Below, piece after piece: positions 16,696 to 26,560 of a stretch of 64,000 nt of DNA (positions are counted from its first letter, which is position 1; every line of letters starts with the position of its first letter). The position numbers were made by a program, and so were the translations under genes. The notes below the pieces were generated by a model. That model made no database searches. It was not told the origin of the DNA and saw nothing but the letters and a program-made list of their open reading frames with translations. The stretch lies in the NCBI RefSeq assembly GCF_022267555.1, contig NZ_CP073586.1:2471501-2535500 (forward strand). The letters are read 5' to 3'. This stretch comes from Proteiniphilum propionicum (GTDB lineage: Bacteria; Bacteroidota; Bacteroidia; Bacteroidales; Dysgonomonadaceae).

Positions 16696-19395
16696 ATGTC
16701 TCCTAAATTACCTGACAACAACGATATTACTGACAACAACGAGTATGATGATGTGGAGGAGATCACTTTCTCTTCCAAAACCCCATCCGGCTCCAAAGTA
16801 CCTGTGAGGTTGGGCGACGAGAGTACGCTCAACCTTTCGAAGATGTATCAGAACTGGTTTCTCGACTACGCTTCATACGTAATTCTGGAGAGGGCTGTAC
16901 CTCATATTTCCGATGGTCTTAAGCCTGTTCAGCGGCGCATTCTTCATTCTATGAAACGGATGGACGACGGGCGATACAATAAGGTGGCCAACATCATCGG
17001 AAACACCATGCAGTTCCACCCGCACGGCGATGCTTCAATAGGTGATGCCCTGGTACAGATTGGACAGAAAGAGCTGTTAGTTGATTGTCAGGGAAACTGG
17101 GGAAACATCCTCACCGGCGACGGTGCTGCTGCACCTCGTTATATCGAGGCAAGGCTGACTAAGTTTGCTCTGGAGGTACTGTTCAATCCCAAGACCACAG
17201 AGTGGAAAACCTCATACGATGGCCGTAACAAGGAGCCTGTAACACTGCCTGCAAAATTTCCGCTGCTGTTAGCACAGGGAGCCGAAGGTATTGCAGTGGG
17301 CCTCTCTTCAAAAATTTTGCCTCACAACTTCAACGAACTGTGCAGCGCTGCTGTTTCATACCTCCGCGGCGAAGAGTTTAAGCTCTATCCCGATTTTCAG
17401 ACAGGCGGATTCATCGATGTGGAGAGATATAACGACGGTGAACGAGGCGGATCGGTTAAGGTCAGGACAACCATCACAAAGTTAGACAACAGAACCCTTG
17501 TCATAAAAGATATACCTTATGGAAAGAATACTGCCGCTCTGGTAGACTCCATCCTAAAGGCCAACGATAAAGGGAAAATAAAGATCAGGAAGGTAGATGA
17601 TATCACAGCTGAAAATGTTGAGATACATGTTCAGCTCGCACCCGGTGTCTCTTCCGACAAAACCATTGACGCACTTTACGCTTTCACCGACTGTGAGATA
17701 AGTATCTCTCCCAACTGCTGCGTTATCAGCGACGATAAACCTCATTTTCTCACTGTAAGCGATGTCCTGCGGGCATCTGTCGACAGGACAAAAGAACTGC
17801 TTCGCCTGGAACTTGAGATTGATAAAAACGAAAAGCAAGAAGCACTTCTGTTCTCTTCGTTAGAGAAAATATTTATCGAAGAGCGTATCTACAAGGATAA
17901 GGAATTTGAGAATGCCAAAAATATGGATGCCGCGGTAATGCATGTAGATAATCGGCTTGAGCCGTACAAGTCTTCATTCATTCGCGAGATCAACCGTGAT
18001 GATATCCTCAGGCTCATGGAGATCAAGATGGCACGTATCCTGAGATTCAATTCCGACAAGGCCGATGAGTTGATAGCAAAACTGCTTGATGATATCGATG
18101 AGATAAACCATAACCTCGATAAACTGGTCGATTATACAATCTCCTGGTATCTCAGACTCAAGGAACGCTACGGCAAAAACTATCCCCGAAAGACCGTTAT
18201 TCGCAGTTTCGAAAGTATCGAGGCTGTGAAGGTAGCTGTAGCCAACGAGAAACTCTATATTAACCGCGAAGAGGGATTCATCGGCACCGGAATGAAGAAA
18301 GATGAATTTATTTGCAACTGTTCCGATATCGATGATATCATTGTCTTCTTCAAGGATGGAAAATATAAGGTGGTAAAAGTAAGCGAAAAGATGTTCGTAG
18401 GTAAAGGCATCCTCTATGCGGGAGTTTTCAAGAAGAACGATAAACGCACTATCTACAACGTTGTTTACCGTGATGGGAAAATATCACCTCATTACATCAA
18501 ACGTTTTGCAATTACCGGCGTTACGCGCGACAAGGAGTACGATCTTACTAAAGGAAAAGCTGGATCCCGCATCGCCTATTTCAGTGTAAACCCCAATGGT
18601 GAGGCCGAAACAATCAAGGTAACCCTTAAACCAAAGCCGCGTTTGCGTATCCTGCAGTTTGAGAAAGATTTCAGTGAAATAGATATCAAGGGAAAACAGG
18701 CAATGGGGAATATCCTCACCAAGGCCGAGGTTCACCGCATTCAGTTGAAACACAAGGGCGTCTCAACCCTGGGAGGTCGTGAAGTATGGTACGACCCCGA
18801 TGTGTTCAGGCTCAACTACGAGGGCAGCGGCAAGTTTCTTGGCGAGTTTCAGGGCGATGACATGATACTGGTAATTGAAAAGAATGGCGATTTCCATATC
18901 TGCAATTTTGATCTCAGCAATCATTTCCCGTCCAACCTTTATCATATTGAGAAGTTCGATGAGGGCAAAGTGTGGTCTGCGGCACTGTTCGATGCCGATC
19001 AGGGATATGCTTACCTCAAGCGTTTCACCTTCGAAGCATCTGAAAAACCGCTCAATTTTCTAGGAGAAAACCCAGAATCGAAATTATTTTTACTCACAGA
19101 TGTTGTTTATCCGCGGGTAAAAGCTATCTTTGGCGGTAACGACGATTTCCGTGAGCCCATAGAGATAGATGTCGATGAGTTTATCGGGGTCAAAAGTTAC
19201 AGGGCAAAAGGTAAACGCATCTCCAACTTCGAGGTTGAGAAAGTGGAAGAGCTTGAACCTTTACGTTTTCCAGAGTCCGAAAATGAGCGACAGGTATCTA
19301 TGAAGGTCGAGATTGATGACGAGAACGGCGACAGCGATATCTCAAATATCGATCTTATCGATGAAATCACGGGACAGATGAAGTTGTTCGACTAA
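16696..19395 (+). CDS. parC: DNA topoisomerase IV/gyrase subunit A
   Basis: An 899-residue type IIA topoisomerase A subunit, the DNA-cutting and wrapping half of the A2B2 enzyme that decatenates or supercoils DNA. ERAVPHISDGLKPVQRRIL (about 65-83) opens the cleavage domain. The quinolone region HPHGDASIGDAL (108-119) has Ser114, and the DNA-linking tyrosine is Tyr149 in AAAPRYIEARL. The C-terminal half has beta-pinwheel repeats but no canonical GyrA box that I can see, which favours ParC over GyrA. The B-subunit gene is not in the window. A good promoter lies upstream. Confidence 0.92.
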   Translation: MSPKLPDNNDITDNNEYDDVEEITFSSKTPSGSKVPVRLGDESTLNLSKMYQNWFLDYASYVILERAVPHISDGLKPVQRRILHSMKRMDDGRYNKVANIIGNTMQFHPHGDASIGDALVQIGQKELLVDCQGNWGNILTGDGAAAPRYIEARLTKFALEVLFNPKTTEWKTSYDGRNKEPVTLPAKFPLLLAQGAEGIAVGLSSKILPHNFNELCSAAVSYLRGEEFKLYPDFQTGGFIDVERYNDGERGGSVKVRTTITKLDNRTLVIKDIPYGKNTAALVDSILKANDKGKIKIRKVDDITAENVEIHVQLAPGVSSDKTIDALYAFTDCEISISPNCCVISDDKPHFLTVSDVLRASVDRTKELLRLELEIDKNEKQEALLFSSLEKIFIEERIYKDKEFENAKNMDAAVMHVDNRLEPYKSSFIREINRDDILRLMEIKMARILRFNSDKADELIAKLLDDIDEINHNLDKLVDYTISWYLRLKERYGKNYPRKTVIRSFESIEAVKVAVANEKLYINREEGFIGTGMKKDEFICNCSDIDDIIVFFKDGKYKVVKVSEKMFVGKGILYAGVFKKNDKRTIYNVVYRDGKISPHYIKRFAITGVTRDKEYDLTKGKAGSRIAYFSVNPNGEAETIKVTLKPKPRLRILQFEKDFSEIDIKGKQAMGNILTKAEVHRIQLKHKGVSTLGGREVWYDPDVFRLNYEGSGKFLGEFQGDDMILVIEKNGDFHICNFDLSNHFPSNLYHIEKFDEGKVWSAALFDADQGYAYLKRFTFEASEKPLNFLGENPESKLFLLTDVVYPRVKAIFGGNDDFREPIEIDVDEFIGVKSYRAKGKRISNFEVEKVEELEPLRFPESENERQVSMKVEIDDENGDSDISNIDLIDEITGQMKLFD

Positions 19396-19453
19396 CAGAG
19401 TAGAAACTGAATCCGGAGTGTAATATATTATCCGGTTTTAAATATGCTATCCA

Positions 19454-20293
19454 ATGAAAATAGTACCGCTACTGGTAAGCCTATGTTTTTTTTATTTCTG
19501 TGCGCTGTTTTCTCAGGATAATAGCACTTTTACACCGCTCAAAACGGTAAATGAATCTACCCTTTTTGGCGTTGGAAAGACTTTTCTTGACGATACTTAC
19601 CTGTCTCCTCTCACATACAACGGTTTAAGTATGACACTTTTGCACGACCGCATCAGAGCAACGCGCCATTTCAATGGAAGCATGCTTCTTCAGCAACAGT
19701 TCAGCATACAGGTAGCAATCACCAAAAACCCAACAGCTTCAGCTTCTGAGTACTACGGCAATCTCGATTACATTTTAAGCGGTTATTATCCTGTTGCCCG
19801 ATCATCACGTTTCCTTCTCTATGGCGGCGGGGGAGGGGAGGCATCGCTTGGAGGCATCTACAACGAAAGGAATACCAACAATCCCGGTTCCCTTAAAACA
19901 TCCCTAAACCTTAACCTCTCAGCTATGGCTGTGTACAACTGGCAAAACATCACTTTTCGCTGGCAACTTTCCACACCCTTCCTGGGCATATTTTTTTCTC
20001 CCGAGTACGGGCACTCATATTACGAAATATTCACTCTTGGCAACAACAAGGGAACCGTCCATCTAGGCTCATTCCATAACCGCTGGTCGCTTCGGAACTA
20101 CTTCACTGTTGATATCCCAATGGGTAACATAACCCTGCGTACAGGCTATCTTGGAGATTACTGCCGGACTAATGTCAATTTGCTGGATACAAAGATTATA
20201 TCTCATCAGTTCTTGATAGGTATGAAAGTGGAGTCGCTCAATTTCGGAGGTAAAAAAGCTAGGAATAATAAACATATTGAGAGTGTTTTCTAG
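19454..20293 (+). CDS. DUF3316-family exported protein
   Basis: A 279-residue protein with a signal peptide (MKIVPLLVSLCFFYFCALFSQ). The mature part is rich in aromatic beta strands and includes a GGGGEASLGG turn near residue 124 and a SPEYGHSYYEIF stretch. The layout resembles the Bacteroidota-specific DUF3316 family, whose members are likely outer-membrane or periplasmic beta proteins of unknown function. It begins 58 bases after the topoisomerase stop. I assign the family from general resemblance; a profile search would settle it. Confidence 0.65.
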   Translation: MKIVPLLVSLCFFYFCALFSQDNSTFTPLKTVNESTLFGVGKTFLDDTYLSPLTYNGLSMTLLHDRIRATRHFNGSMLLQQQFSIQVAITKNPTASASEYYGNLDYILSGYYPVARSSRFLLYGGGGGEASLGGIYNERNTNNPGSLKTSLNLNLSAMAVYNWQNITFRWQLSTPFLGIFFSPEYGHSYYEIFTLGNNKGTVHLGSFHNRWSLRNYFTVDIPMGNITLRTGYLGDYCRTNVNLLDTKIISHQFLIGMKVESLNFGGKKARNNKHIESVF

Positions 20294-20326
20294 CACTCAT
20301 ACACACTATAGTTCAATCAGAGTCAC

Positions 20327-21499
20327 ATGCAATATAATTTTGATGAGGTTATTGACAGAAGCAGCACCGACAGTGTTAAGCTTGAAAAGATGAAGGCCAT
20401 TTTCGGTCGCGACGATCTTATACCGTTATGGGTAGCCGATATGGACTTCAGGTCGCCCCCGGCAATAACAAATGCACTTATAAAGAGGGTTGAGCATGGC
20501 ATCTTTGGTTATACCCTCCCTTCCGATGCCTATACAGCATCCATTGTCAGTTGGCTGTCAAGACGCCATGACTGGAGGGTCGCGGAAGAAGATATCAACT
20601 TCATACCCGGAGTGGTAAAAGGTTTTGCCTTCGCCATCGATGAATTCACTTCTAAGGGAGATAAGATTATTATACAACCGCCTGTATATCATCCCTTCCG
20701 ACTGGTGACGCAGGCGCTTGAAAGAGAGGTGGTTAATAACCCCCTTATACTTGACGATGGCGGTTATAGGATGGATTTCGACGGGCTCCGGAAGATTGTT
20801 TCAGAAAACAGCTGTAAGATGTTTATCCTGTGCAATCCCCATAACCCGGGCGGCAGAGTGTGGACACCCGATGAGCTCTATGAGCTTTCTGAGTTATGTT
20901 ACAGCAACAATATACTGGTTGTTTCAGACGAGATACATTCCGATATGGCACTACCCGGATATCGTCACACCCCCTTCGCCACCGTTTCAGACATGGCTGC
21001 AGACAATAGCATCACATTGATGGCACCCAGCAAAACATTCAACATAGCAGGCATAGTAAGCTCCTTCGCTGTAATTACCAACAAGACGATACGCCAGAGA
21101 TACCTTGCCTATCTCCAACCGCGTGAGCTGCATCAGGGAACTCTGTTTGCCTATACTGCTACCCGTGTAGCATATGATGAGTGCGAGGACTGGCTCGATC
21201 AGATGATCAGATATGTGCAGGGTAATGTCAATTTCGTAATCAGTTATTTAAGTGAATTTATTCCACAGATAAAAGTTATAAAGCCGGAAGCTTCATTTTT
21301 AGTGTGGCTCGACTGCCGTTCACTGCAGCTACCACAACATGAGCTGGTTAAGCTTTTTGTTGACAAAGCACAGCTGGCGCTAAACGACGGATCCATTTTC
21401 GGCCCGGGAGGGGAGGGTTTTATGCGTCTCAATGTAGGCACATCAAGGAAGGTCCTCGAAAGAGCTCTTAATAATTTAAAAAATGCGCTCACGCTATAA
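20327..21499 (+). CDS. patB: PatB/MalY-family PLP-dependent cystathionine beta-lyase
   Basis: A 390-residue fold-type I PLP enzyme. Its start, MQYNFDEVIDRSSTDSVKLE, and PLWVADMDF (33-41) are hallmarks of the MalY/PatB branch of C-S lyases, which cleave cystathionine or cysteine conjugates to thiol, pyruvate and ammonia. The PLP lysine is about Lys236 in APSKTFNIAG. CNPHNPGGR (169-177) and SDEIHSD (200-206) are the usual cofactor contacts. It begins 33 bases after the DUF3316 stop and is followed by a UUCG-loop terminator. Confidence 0.92.
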   Translation: MQYNFDEVIDRSSTDSVKLEKMKAIFGRDDLIPLWVADMDFRSPPAITNALIKRVEHGIFGYTLPSDAYTASIVSWLSRRHDWRVAEEDINFIPGVVKGFAFAIDEFTSKGDKIIIQPPVYHPFRLVTQALEREVVNNPLILDDGGYRMDFDGLRKIVSENSCKMFILCNPHNPGGRVWTPDELYELSELCYSNNILVVSDEIHSDMALPGYRHTPFATVSDMAADNSITLMAPSKTFNIAGIVSSFAVITNKTIRQRYLAYLQPRELHQGTLFAYTATRVAYDECEDWLDQMIRYVQGNVNFVISYLSEFIPQIKVIKPEASFLVWLDCRSLQLPQHELVKLFVDKAQLALNDGSIFGPGGEGFMRLNVGTSRKVLERALNNLKNALTL

Positions 21500-21539
21500 A
21501 TATCAAAAAACTTACAGTTGTTACCAGATAGTATTTTAC

Positions 21540-21560
21540 AATACTTCGGTATTTTTTTTA
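21540..21560 (+). terminator. Short UUCG-loop terminator after patB
   Basis: AATAC-TTCG-GTATT (21540-21553) forms a short stem with a stable TTCG tetraloop, followed directly by a run of T. Confidence 0.6.
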
Positions 21561-21696
21561 AATAGTTCTTATAATTCACTGAATATCAATAGAGTATGAC
21601 ACTCCTTGAGGATCTGACATAAATCGTTGACTGTCAGTATTATAAATGAAGTTTTAACGAAGCATTAATTTTAATTACAATTCAAAAAATATTTAA

Positions 21697-22293
21697 ATGA
21701 AAATTTCAGAAAATAAATACGTTACCCTCACCTACGATCTGAATGTGGGTGATGGAGATGAGCGTGAACTGATGGAACAGGCTACCGTTGAGCAGCCTCT
21801 TGAATTCATCTTCGGGACCAACTCAATGCTCGAAGCATTCGAACGCGGTATTGAAGGCCTTTCCGAGGGTGATTCATTCTCCTTTAAGCTGAGGCCTGAA
21901 GAGGCATATGGAGACTATGACGATGCTAAAGTGGTTGAGCTGTCCAAAAACATCTTCGAGATAAACGGCAAGATAGATGATGAGGTAATCTTCGAAGGCA
22001 ATTCGGTACCGATGATGGATTCATCAGGCAACAGGCTTATGGGCTCTGTGGTATCCATTGGTGACGATGCTGTGGTTATGGATTTCAATCACCCGCTTGC
22101 TGGAGAGACCATGCATTTCGACGGCATGGTGAGAAATGTTCGCGAAGCCTCTGCCGAAGAGATCGCGGCTCTTTTCTCGGGAGGCTGCGGCGGTTGCGGT
22201 TGCGGTTGCGGTGAAGACGACGGTAACTGCGGCTCTGGCAGTTGTGGTGAAGACGACGGCAACTGCAGCTCTGGCGGTTGCGGCAACTGCTGA
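21697..22293 (+). CDS. slyD: SlyD-like FKBP peptidyl-prolyl isomerase with Cys-rich tail
   Basis: A 198-residue FKBP-type prolyl isomerase and chaperone. It has the SlyD pattern: a split FKBP domain (about 1-70 and 120-152) with an insert-in-flap domain between, and the motifs YDLNVGDGDE, LEAFERGIEGL and LRPEEAYGDYD. The last 36 residues hold nine cysteines, many glycines and acidic GEDDGN units, where E. coli SlyD has a His/Cys-rich nickel-binding tail. Here histidine is missing and a 12-residue unit is tandemly duplicated. It probably acts in the cytoplasm in folding and metal handling. The metal bound is unknown. Confidence 0.88.
   Translation: MKISENKYVTLTYDLNVGDGDERELMEQATVEQPLEFIFGTNSMLEAFERGIEGLSEGDSFSFKLRPEEAYGDYDDAKVVELSKNIFEINGKIDDEVIFEGNSVPMMDSSGNRLMGSVVSIGDDAVVMDFNHPLAGETMHFDGMVRNVREASAEEIAALFSGGCGGCGCGCGEDDGNCGSGSCGEDDGNCSSGGCGNC
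22210..22281 (+). repeat. In-frame 36-bp tandem duplication in the slyD tail
   Basis: Two adjacent 36-base units, 22210-22245 and 22246-22281, encode GEDDGNCGSGSC and GEDDGNCSSGGC. They differ at only a few bases, implying a recent duplication that added three cysteines. Confidence 0.85.
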
Positions 22294-22383
22294 AAACCGT
22301 TTTTAAACGCAGTCTGTTATACTGCGAAATTAATCATTCCCGATTTCACAGTCCGGAAACGGGACAAATATGTATAGTTCTCA

Positions 22384-24639
22384 ATGTTATCTGCACTCAA
22401 TATTTCATTGCCTATAGCCAACCCTACGGTTCAGTTTCTTATTTTGTTCGTCATAGTACTGTTCGCACCCATACTTTTCAACAAGATCAGGATACCTTCG
22501 CTTATAGGGCTCATTATTGCCGGTGCTGTAATCGGTCCTTATGGAATAGGACTTATGCTGCGTGACAGCAACATGATAATGCTGGGTAATGCCGGACTGC
22601 TCTATATCATGTTCCTAGCAGGCATCGAGATTGATGCAGCAGAGTTTAGGAAAAACAGCTCAAAGAGCCTTGTGTTCGGATTACTAACCTTCTCCATCCC
22701 AATGCTCATAGGAACTTTTGCAGGCATCTATCTGCTTAATATGCAGCTCATCTCTGCCATTCTCCTGGCAAGTATGTTCGCCTCCCACACGCTTGTGGCA
22801 TACCCCATTATAAGTAAACTTGGAGCAGGCAAGAACAGGGCTGTAACTGTCGCCATAGGGGGTACGATGATTACCGATACCCTTGCGCTATTAGTGCTGG
22901 CTGTTATTGTTGCTATGAACCGCGGAGAGGTGACACCTGCATTTTGGACAAAGATGACAATATCAATGACGGTTTTCGTGCTGATTGTCATCTTCCTTTT
23001 TCCTTTTATAGGAAGGTTGTTCTTCAAGAAGTTTCAGGATAGCACTTCTCAGTTTATCTTCGTCATGACCATAATATTCATGGGAGGTTTCCTCGCCGAA
23101 CTGGCGGGAATCGAGGCTATTATAGGCGCTTTTCTTGCCGGGCTTTCCATGAACAGGCTTGTGCCAAACGTCTCCTCTCTGATGAACAGGATAGATTTTG
23201 TGGGTAACGCCATCTTTATCCCCATCTTTCTTATCAGCGTAGGTATGCTTATCGACTACCACGCTTTCGTCTCGGGGTGGGAGACCGTTAAAGTGGCTGT
23301 CATAATGACTGCAGTAGCAATGCTGGCTAAATACCTGGCAGCGCTTATTACACAGAAATTATTTGGCTATTCCAATGCCGAGAGAATGCTCATCTTTGGC
23401 CTCAGCAACGCACAGGCAGCCGCCACTCTTGCGGCTGTAATGGTCGGGCATCGTGTGGGACTGCTCGATGATAGTATCCTCAACGGAACCATTGTCATGA
23501 TCCTGGTCACCTGTACCGTAGCTTCGTTCCGTGCACAGAAGGGTGCGGTGGAAGTAAGCTTCTCCGAAGGGATGGAAAATGAGAATGAGGCCAACCGCGA
23601 GGAGAGGATACTTATCCCGGTCGCCAACAAAGACACTCTCAAAGATCTTATCGATCTGAGCCTTGTGCTCAAATCGAAAACCAACACTCGGAACCTCTAT
23701 GCCCTTAACATTATTAAAAGTTCCGAGACCACCCTTCATGTCGAGAAAGAATCACACAAGCTGCTGGAGGAGGCTGTAAAGCTTGGCGCAGGAGCCGAAA
23801 CGGTGATTCAGCCCCTGCGCCGTTACGATATGAACATCCTTAACGGAATTCTGGGCGTGGTTAAAAAATACGCCATAACCGATATTGTGATGGGCCTTCA
23901 TCAGGAACAGGAGATATCTAAGTCTTTCCTGGGTAACCTTGTCGAAGGTGTACTCAACAAGTGTCAGTCCACCCTTTTTGTTTATAAAGCTCTACAGCCC
24001 CTTTCCACTGTCAGAAGACGGCTGGTAATAATTCCGCCTGACGCCGACAAGGAGATTGGTTTCCCTCTCTGGCTATCAAAGATATGGAATTTGGGGCGTA
24101 ACTCGGGTGCCAGATTCACATTCTATGGCAACAGCGATATACTTGAAATTCTAAGATATGTACACAAGGTGCATCCTATTAATGCCGACTTTAGTGAGTT
24201 CAGCGATTGGCGCAATTTTCTGAGTCTCACCAGTGAGGTTGGAAAGGATGAAGGGCTGGTAATAGTTATGAGTCGCTTGCGGAAGGTATCGTACGATTAT
24301 ACCATGCGGAATATTCCCGATTATATCAACAAGAATTTCAAGAACTGCAACTTCATACTGCTCTACCCGGTGCAGTCGGCGTCTGTTGAAGATTATCACA
24401 ACGACATGGCCAACGCCTCAATCATGAACTCAATACAGAGCTTGGGGGGATTCGGCGAAACCATTCTTTCCTCCCTGAGAGAGAAGCAAAACCGGGATAA
24501 GGAGAGGGAGAAAACGCGTGAGCAGGGGCAGGTATGGGAGAAAGATCCCGGGCATAAGCACGAGAATGAACGTGAAAAAGGGCAGGGGCAGGAGACAGGG
24601 CTGGAACAGGAGCGTGAAAGCGTAGAGGTGGTTGAGTAA
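22384..24639 (+). CDS. Cation:proton antiporter (CPA2) with C-terminal UspA-like domain
   Basis: A 751-residue protein. Residues about 10-385 form twelve or so membrane helices of the Na+/H+ exchanger/KefB group, with GLIIAGAVIGPYGIG near 40 and the ion-site region MFLAGIEIDAAEF and TMITDTLALLVLA. A cytoplasmic region follows, with a universal-stress-protein-like fold (RILIPVANKDTLKDLIDLS, about 410-540) and a second alpha/beta segment. The last 50 residues are a low-complexity run of E, K, R, Q and G. It probably exchanges Na+ or K+ for protons at the inner membrane. The cation is not determinable. Confidence 0.87.
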   Translation: MLSALNISLPIANPTVQFLILFVIVLFAPILFNKIRIPSLIGLIIAGAVIGPYGIGLMLRDSNMIMLGNAGLLYIMFLAGIEIDAAEFRKNSSKSLVFGLLTFSIPMLIGTFAGIYLLNMQLISAILLASMFASHTLVAYPIISKLGAGKNRAVTVAIGGTMITDTLALLVLAVIVAMNRGEVTPAFWTKMTISMTVFVLIVIFLFPFIGRLFFKKFQDSTSQFIFVMTIIFMGGFLAELAGIEAIIGAFLAGLSMNRLVPNVSSLMNRIDFVGNAIFIPIFLISVGMLIDYHAFVSGWETVKVAVIMTAVAMLAKYLAALITQKLFGYSNAERMLIFGLSNAQAAATLAAVMVGHRVGLLDDSILNGTIVMILVTCTVASFRAQKGAVEVSFSEGMENENEANREERILIPVANKDTLKDLIDLSLVLKSKTNTRNLYALNIIKSSETTLHVEKESHKLLEEAVKLGAGAETVIQPLRRYDMNILNGILGVVKKYAITDIVMGLHQEQEISKSFLGNLVEGVLNKCQSTLFVYKALQPLSTVRRRLVIIPPDADKEIGFPLWLSKIWNLGRNSGARFTFYGNSDILEILRYVHKVHPINADFSEFSDWRNFLSLTSEVGKDEGLVIVMSRLRKVSYDYTMRNIPDYINKNFKNCNFILLYPVQSASVEDYHNDMANASIMNSIQSLGGFGETILSSLREKQNRDKEREKTREQGQVWEKDPGHKHENEREKGQGQETGLEQERESVEVVE

Positions 24640-24675
24640 TTATGATTAGTTACATACATCATAAAAAATAATGAT

Positions 24676-25749
24676 ATGAACACATTCGGAACAATATACA
24701 GGTTAACATCGTTTGGCGAATCGCACGGTCCCGCCGTAGGAGGTGTGATAGACGGTTGTCCGCCGGGACTGGAGCTGGATATGGATTTTATACAGTCAGA
24801 GCTCGACAGAAGGCGGCCGGGACAGTCGCGTATAACCACTCCCCGCAAGGAGCCCGACAGGGTTGAATTTCTTTCAGGAGTATTCAACAACATAACCACA
24901 GGGGCACCCATCGGGTTCATCGTGCGTAACGAAAACCAGCAGTCGTCAGACTACGATAATATTAAAGATGCTTTTCGCCCGTCGCACGCCGATTTTACCT
25001 ACCAGCAGAAATATGGTATTCGCGACTACCGTGGCGGAGGTCGTTCCTCAGCCCGGGAGACTGTCGCCCGCATCGTTGCTGGTGCCGTAGCCAGGCTCTG
25101 GCTCAGGCAGTATGATATCGGTATTATTGCTTATTCCTCACAGGTGGGAGATATCGCTCTTGAGAACGACTATACCAAATACGACCTCACTCGTGTTGAA
25201 GATAATATGATGCGTTGTCCCGATCAGTCAAAAGCTGAAGAGATGATCAGGCTCATTCAGGAGGTACGAAACCAGGGCGATACCATAGGTGGTATAATCA
25301 CCTGCGTAGTCAGAGGTACACCTGCCGGCTTGGGCGAACCGGTTTTCGGTAAGCTTCATGCCATGCTCGGATCGGCAATGCTAAGCATTAACGCTGTCAA
25401 GGGATTCGAATATGGCACCGGGTTCAATGTTTCCCGTCGCGGTTCCGAAGTGAATGATGTATTCTTCAACGACAACGGCAAAATAAATACCCGTACCAAC
25501 CACTCGGGTGGCATCCAGGCGGGTATCTCCAACGGGCAAGATATCTACTTTCGTGTCGCCTTCAAACCGGTATCCACTATCCTGAGAGAGCAGGAGACAG
25601 TTGATATTCATGGGCACGACACCATTATCAAAGCCCGCGGAAGGCACGATCCATGTGTATTGCCACGTGCCGTCCCCATTGTTGAAGCCATGGCAGCGAT
25701 AACCATAATGGATGCTTTTCTGCTTGCCAAAGCCGGTAAACCACTATAA
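24676..25749 (+). CDS. aroC: Chorismate synthase
   Basis: AroC converts 5-enolpyruvylshikimate-3-phosphate to chorismate with reduced FMN, the last step of the shikimate pathway. The 357-residue protein carries the first signature [18 protein letters not shown] (13-30), the [15 protein letters not shown] flavin/substrate region (about 47-61), [19 protein letters not shown] (about 115-133) and [17 protein letters not shown] near the C-terminus. Length is normal. It starts 36 bases after the antiporter gene. Confidence 0.97.
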   Translation: MNTFGTIYRLTSFGESHGPAVGGVIDGCPPGLELDMDFIQSELDRRRPGQSRITTPRKEPDRVEFLSGVFNNITTGAPIGFIVRNENQQSSDYDNIKDAFRPSHADFTYQQKYGIRDYRGGGRSSARETVARIVAGAVARLWLRQYDIGIIAYSSQVGDIALENDYTKYDLTRVEDNMMRCPDQSKAEEMIRLIQEVRNQGDTIGGIITCVVRGTPAGLGEPVFGKLHAMLGSAMLSINAVKGFEYGTGFNVSRRGSEVNDVFFNDNGKINTRTNHSGGIQAGISNGQDIYFRVAFKPVSTILREQETVDIHGHDTIIKARGRHDPCVLPRAVPIVEAMAAITIMDAFLLAKAGKPL

Positions 25750-25858
25750 TAATTCCGCCTGTTTTGCTAACTTGGCTCAACCCTTTTTTAAACTTTTTCC
25801 AGAAGAAACCATCAAAGCAGTAATAAAAGAAGAAAAAGAAATCCTAAAACTTAGAATT

Positions 25859-26527
25859 ATGAAAAAGATAATAACTGCTTTAGCTATAATGATGATATCT
25901 GTAACTCTGATGGCACAGGCAGACTTCAGGCAGTTTGCAGTAGATATAAGAAGCTACTCCAACTCATATAGCAACAACCAGATAGTTGCACTTTATGAGT
26001 ATCACTATGGTGTGCCCCGTAACACTCTGATAGAGCTTTACGGCAGCTTCGGGAACAACTGGGGCAACGTGTTGCTGGGACTTGAGTTCAGTAGCTTTTT
26101 AGGAGTACCGGTAAGGGATATCGTAAGTCATTATCACCGCTATCCGCAAGGTAACGGATGGGGTGTATTGGCACAGAGTTACGGCATAAAGCCCGGTTCT
26201 GCCGGTTTTCACCGGATGAAAAACATGATGAGAGATAAAAACCGCTACTGGAGAAATATCTTCTACGACTATGGACGACATCGCGATCCGGTTATCGCCC
26301 GGCGTAGCGGTGTTATTTTCGACAACGGAGTGGTAATATACGGTCCTGTTTCTCACAAGGAGGTGAAAAAGATAAATAAGCAGATTGAAAAACGGAACAA
26401 GGAGATCTACAAACAGGAGAAGAAAGAAATGAAGGAGTGGGAAAAAAGGGATAAAAAAATCAGGAAACAGAATGAAAAGTGGCGCAAGGAGGACGAAAAG
26501 CGAATAAAGAAAATGAATAAATGGTAA
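25859..26527 (+). CDS. Secreted protein of unknown function with charged coiled tail
   Basis: I do not recognise this 222-residue protein. With the ATG at 25859 it has a clean signal peptide (MKKIITALAIMMISVTLMAQA); the longer in-frame reading from 25712 lacks one. The middle is rich in Tyr, Asn, Gly and Trp, with two similar passages around LYGSFGNNWGNVLLGLEF and YPQGNGWGVLAQSYG. From about residue 165 to the end it is a lysine/glutamate-rich, probably helical tail with repeating KxxKQxEK patterns. It may be a periplasmic or surface protein. It lies between aroC and a DUF1460 gene. Confidence 0.75.
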   Translation: MKKIITALAIMMISVTLMAQADFRQFAVDIRSYSNSYSNNQIVALYEYHYGVPRNTLIELYGSFGNNWGNVLLGLEFSSFLGVPVRDIVSHYHRYPQGNGWGVLAQSYGIKPGSAGFHRMKNMMRDKNRYWRNIFYDYGRHRDPVIARRSGVIFDNGVVIYGPVSHKEVKKINKQIEKRNKEIYKQEKKEMKEWEKRDKKIRKQNEKWRKEDEKRIKKMNKW

Positions 26528-26560
26528 CAAAATGGTGACGAAATGACAAGCCGGTAATCA

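Noticed and set aside
19396-19453. Terminator between the topoisomerase gene and DUF3316
   Set aside because: CCGGA/TCCGG forms only a five-base stem with a long loop and a short T-run; too weak to call.
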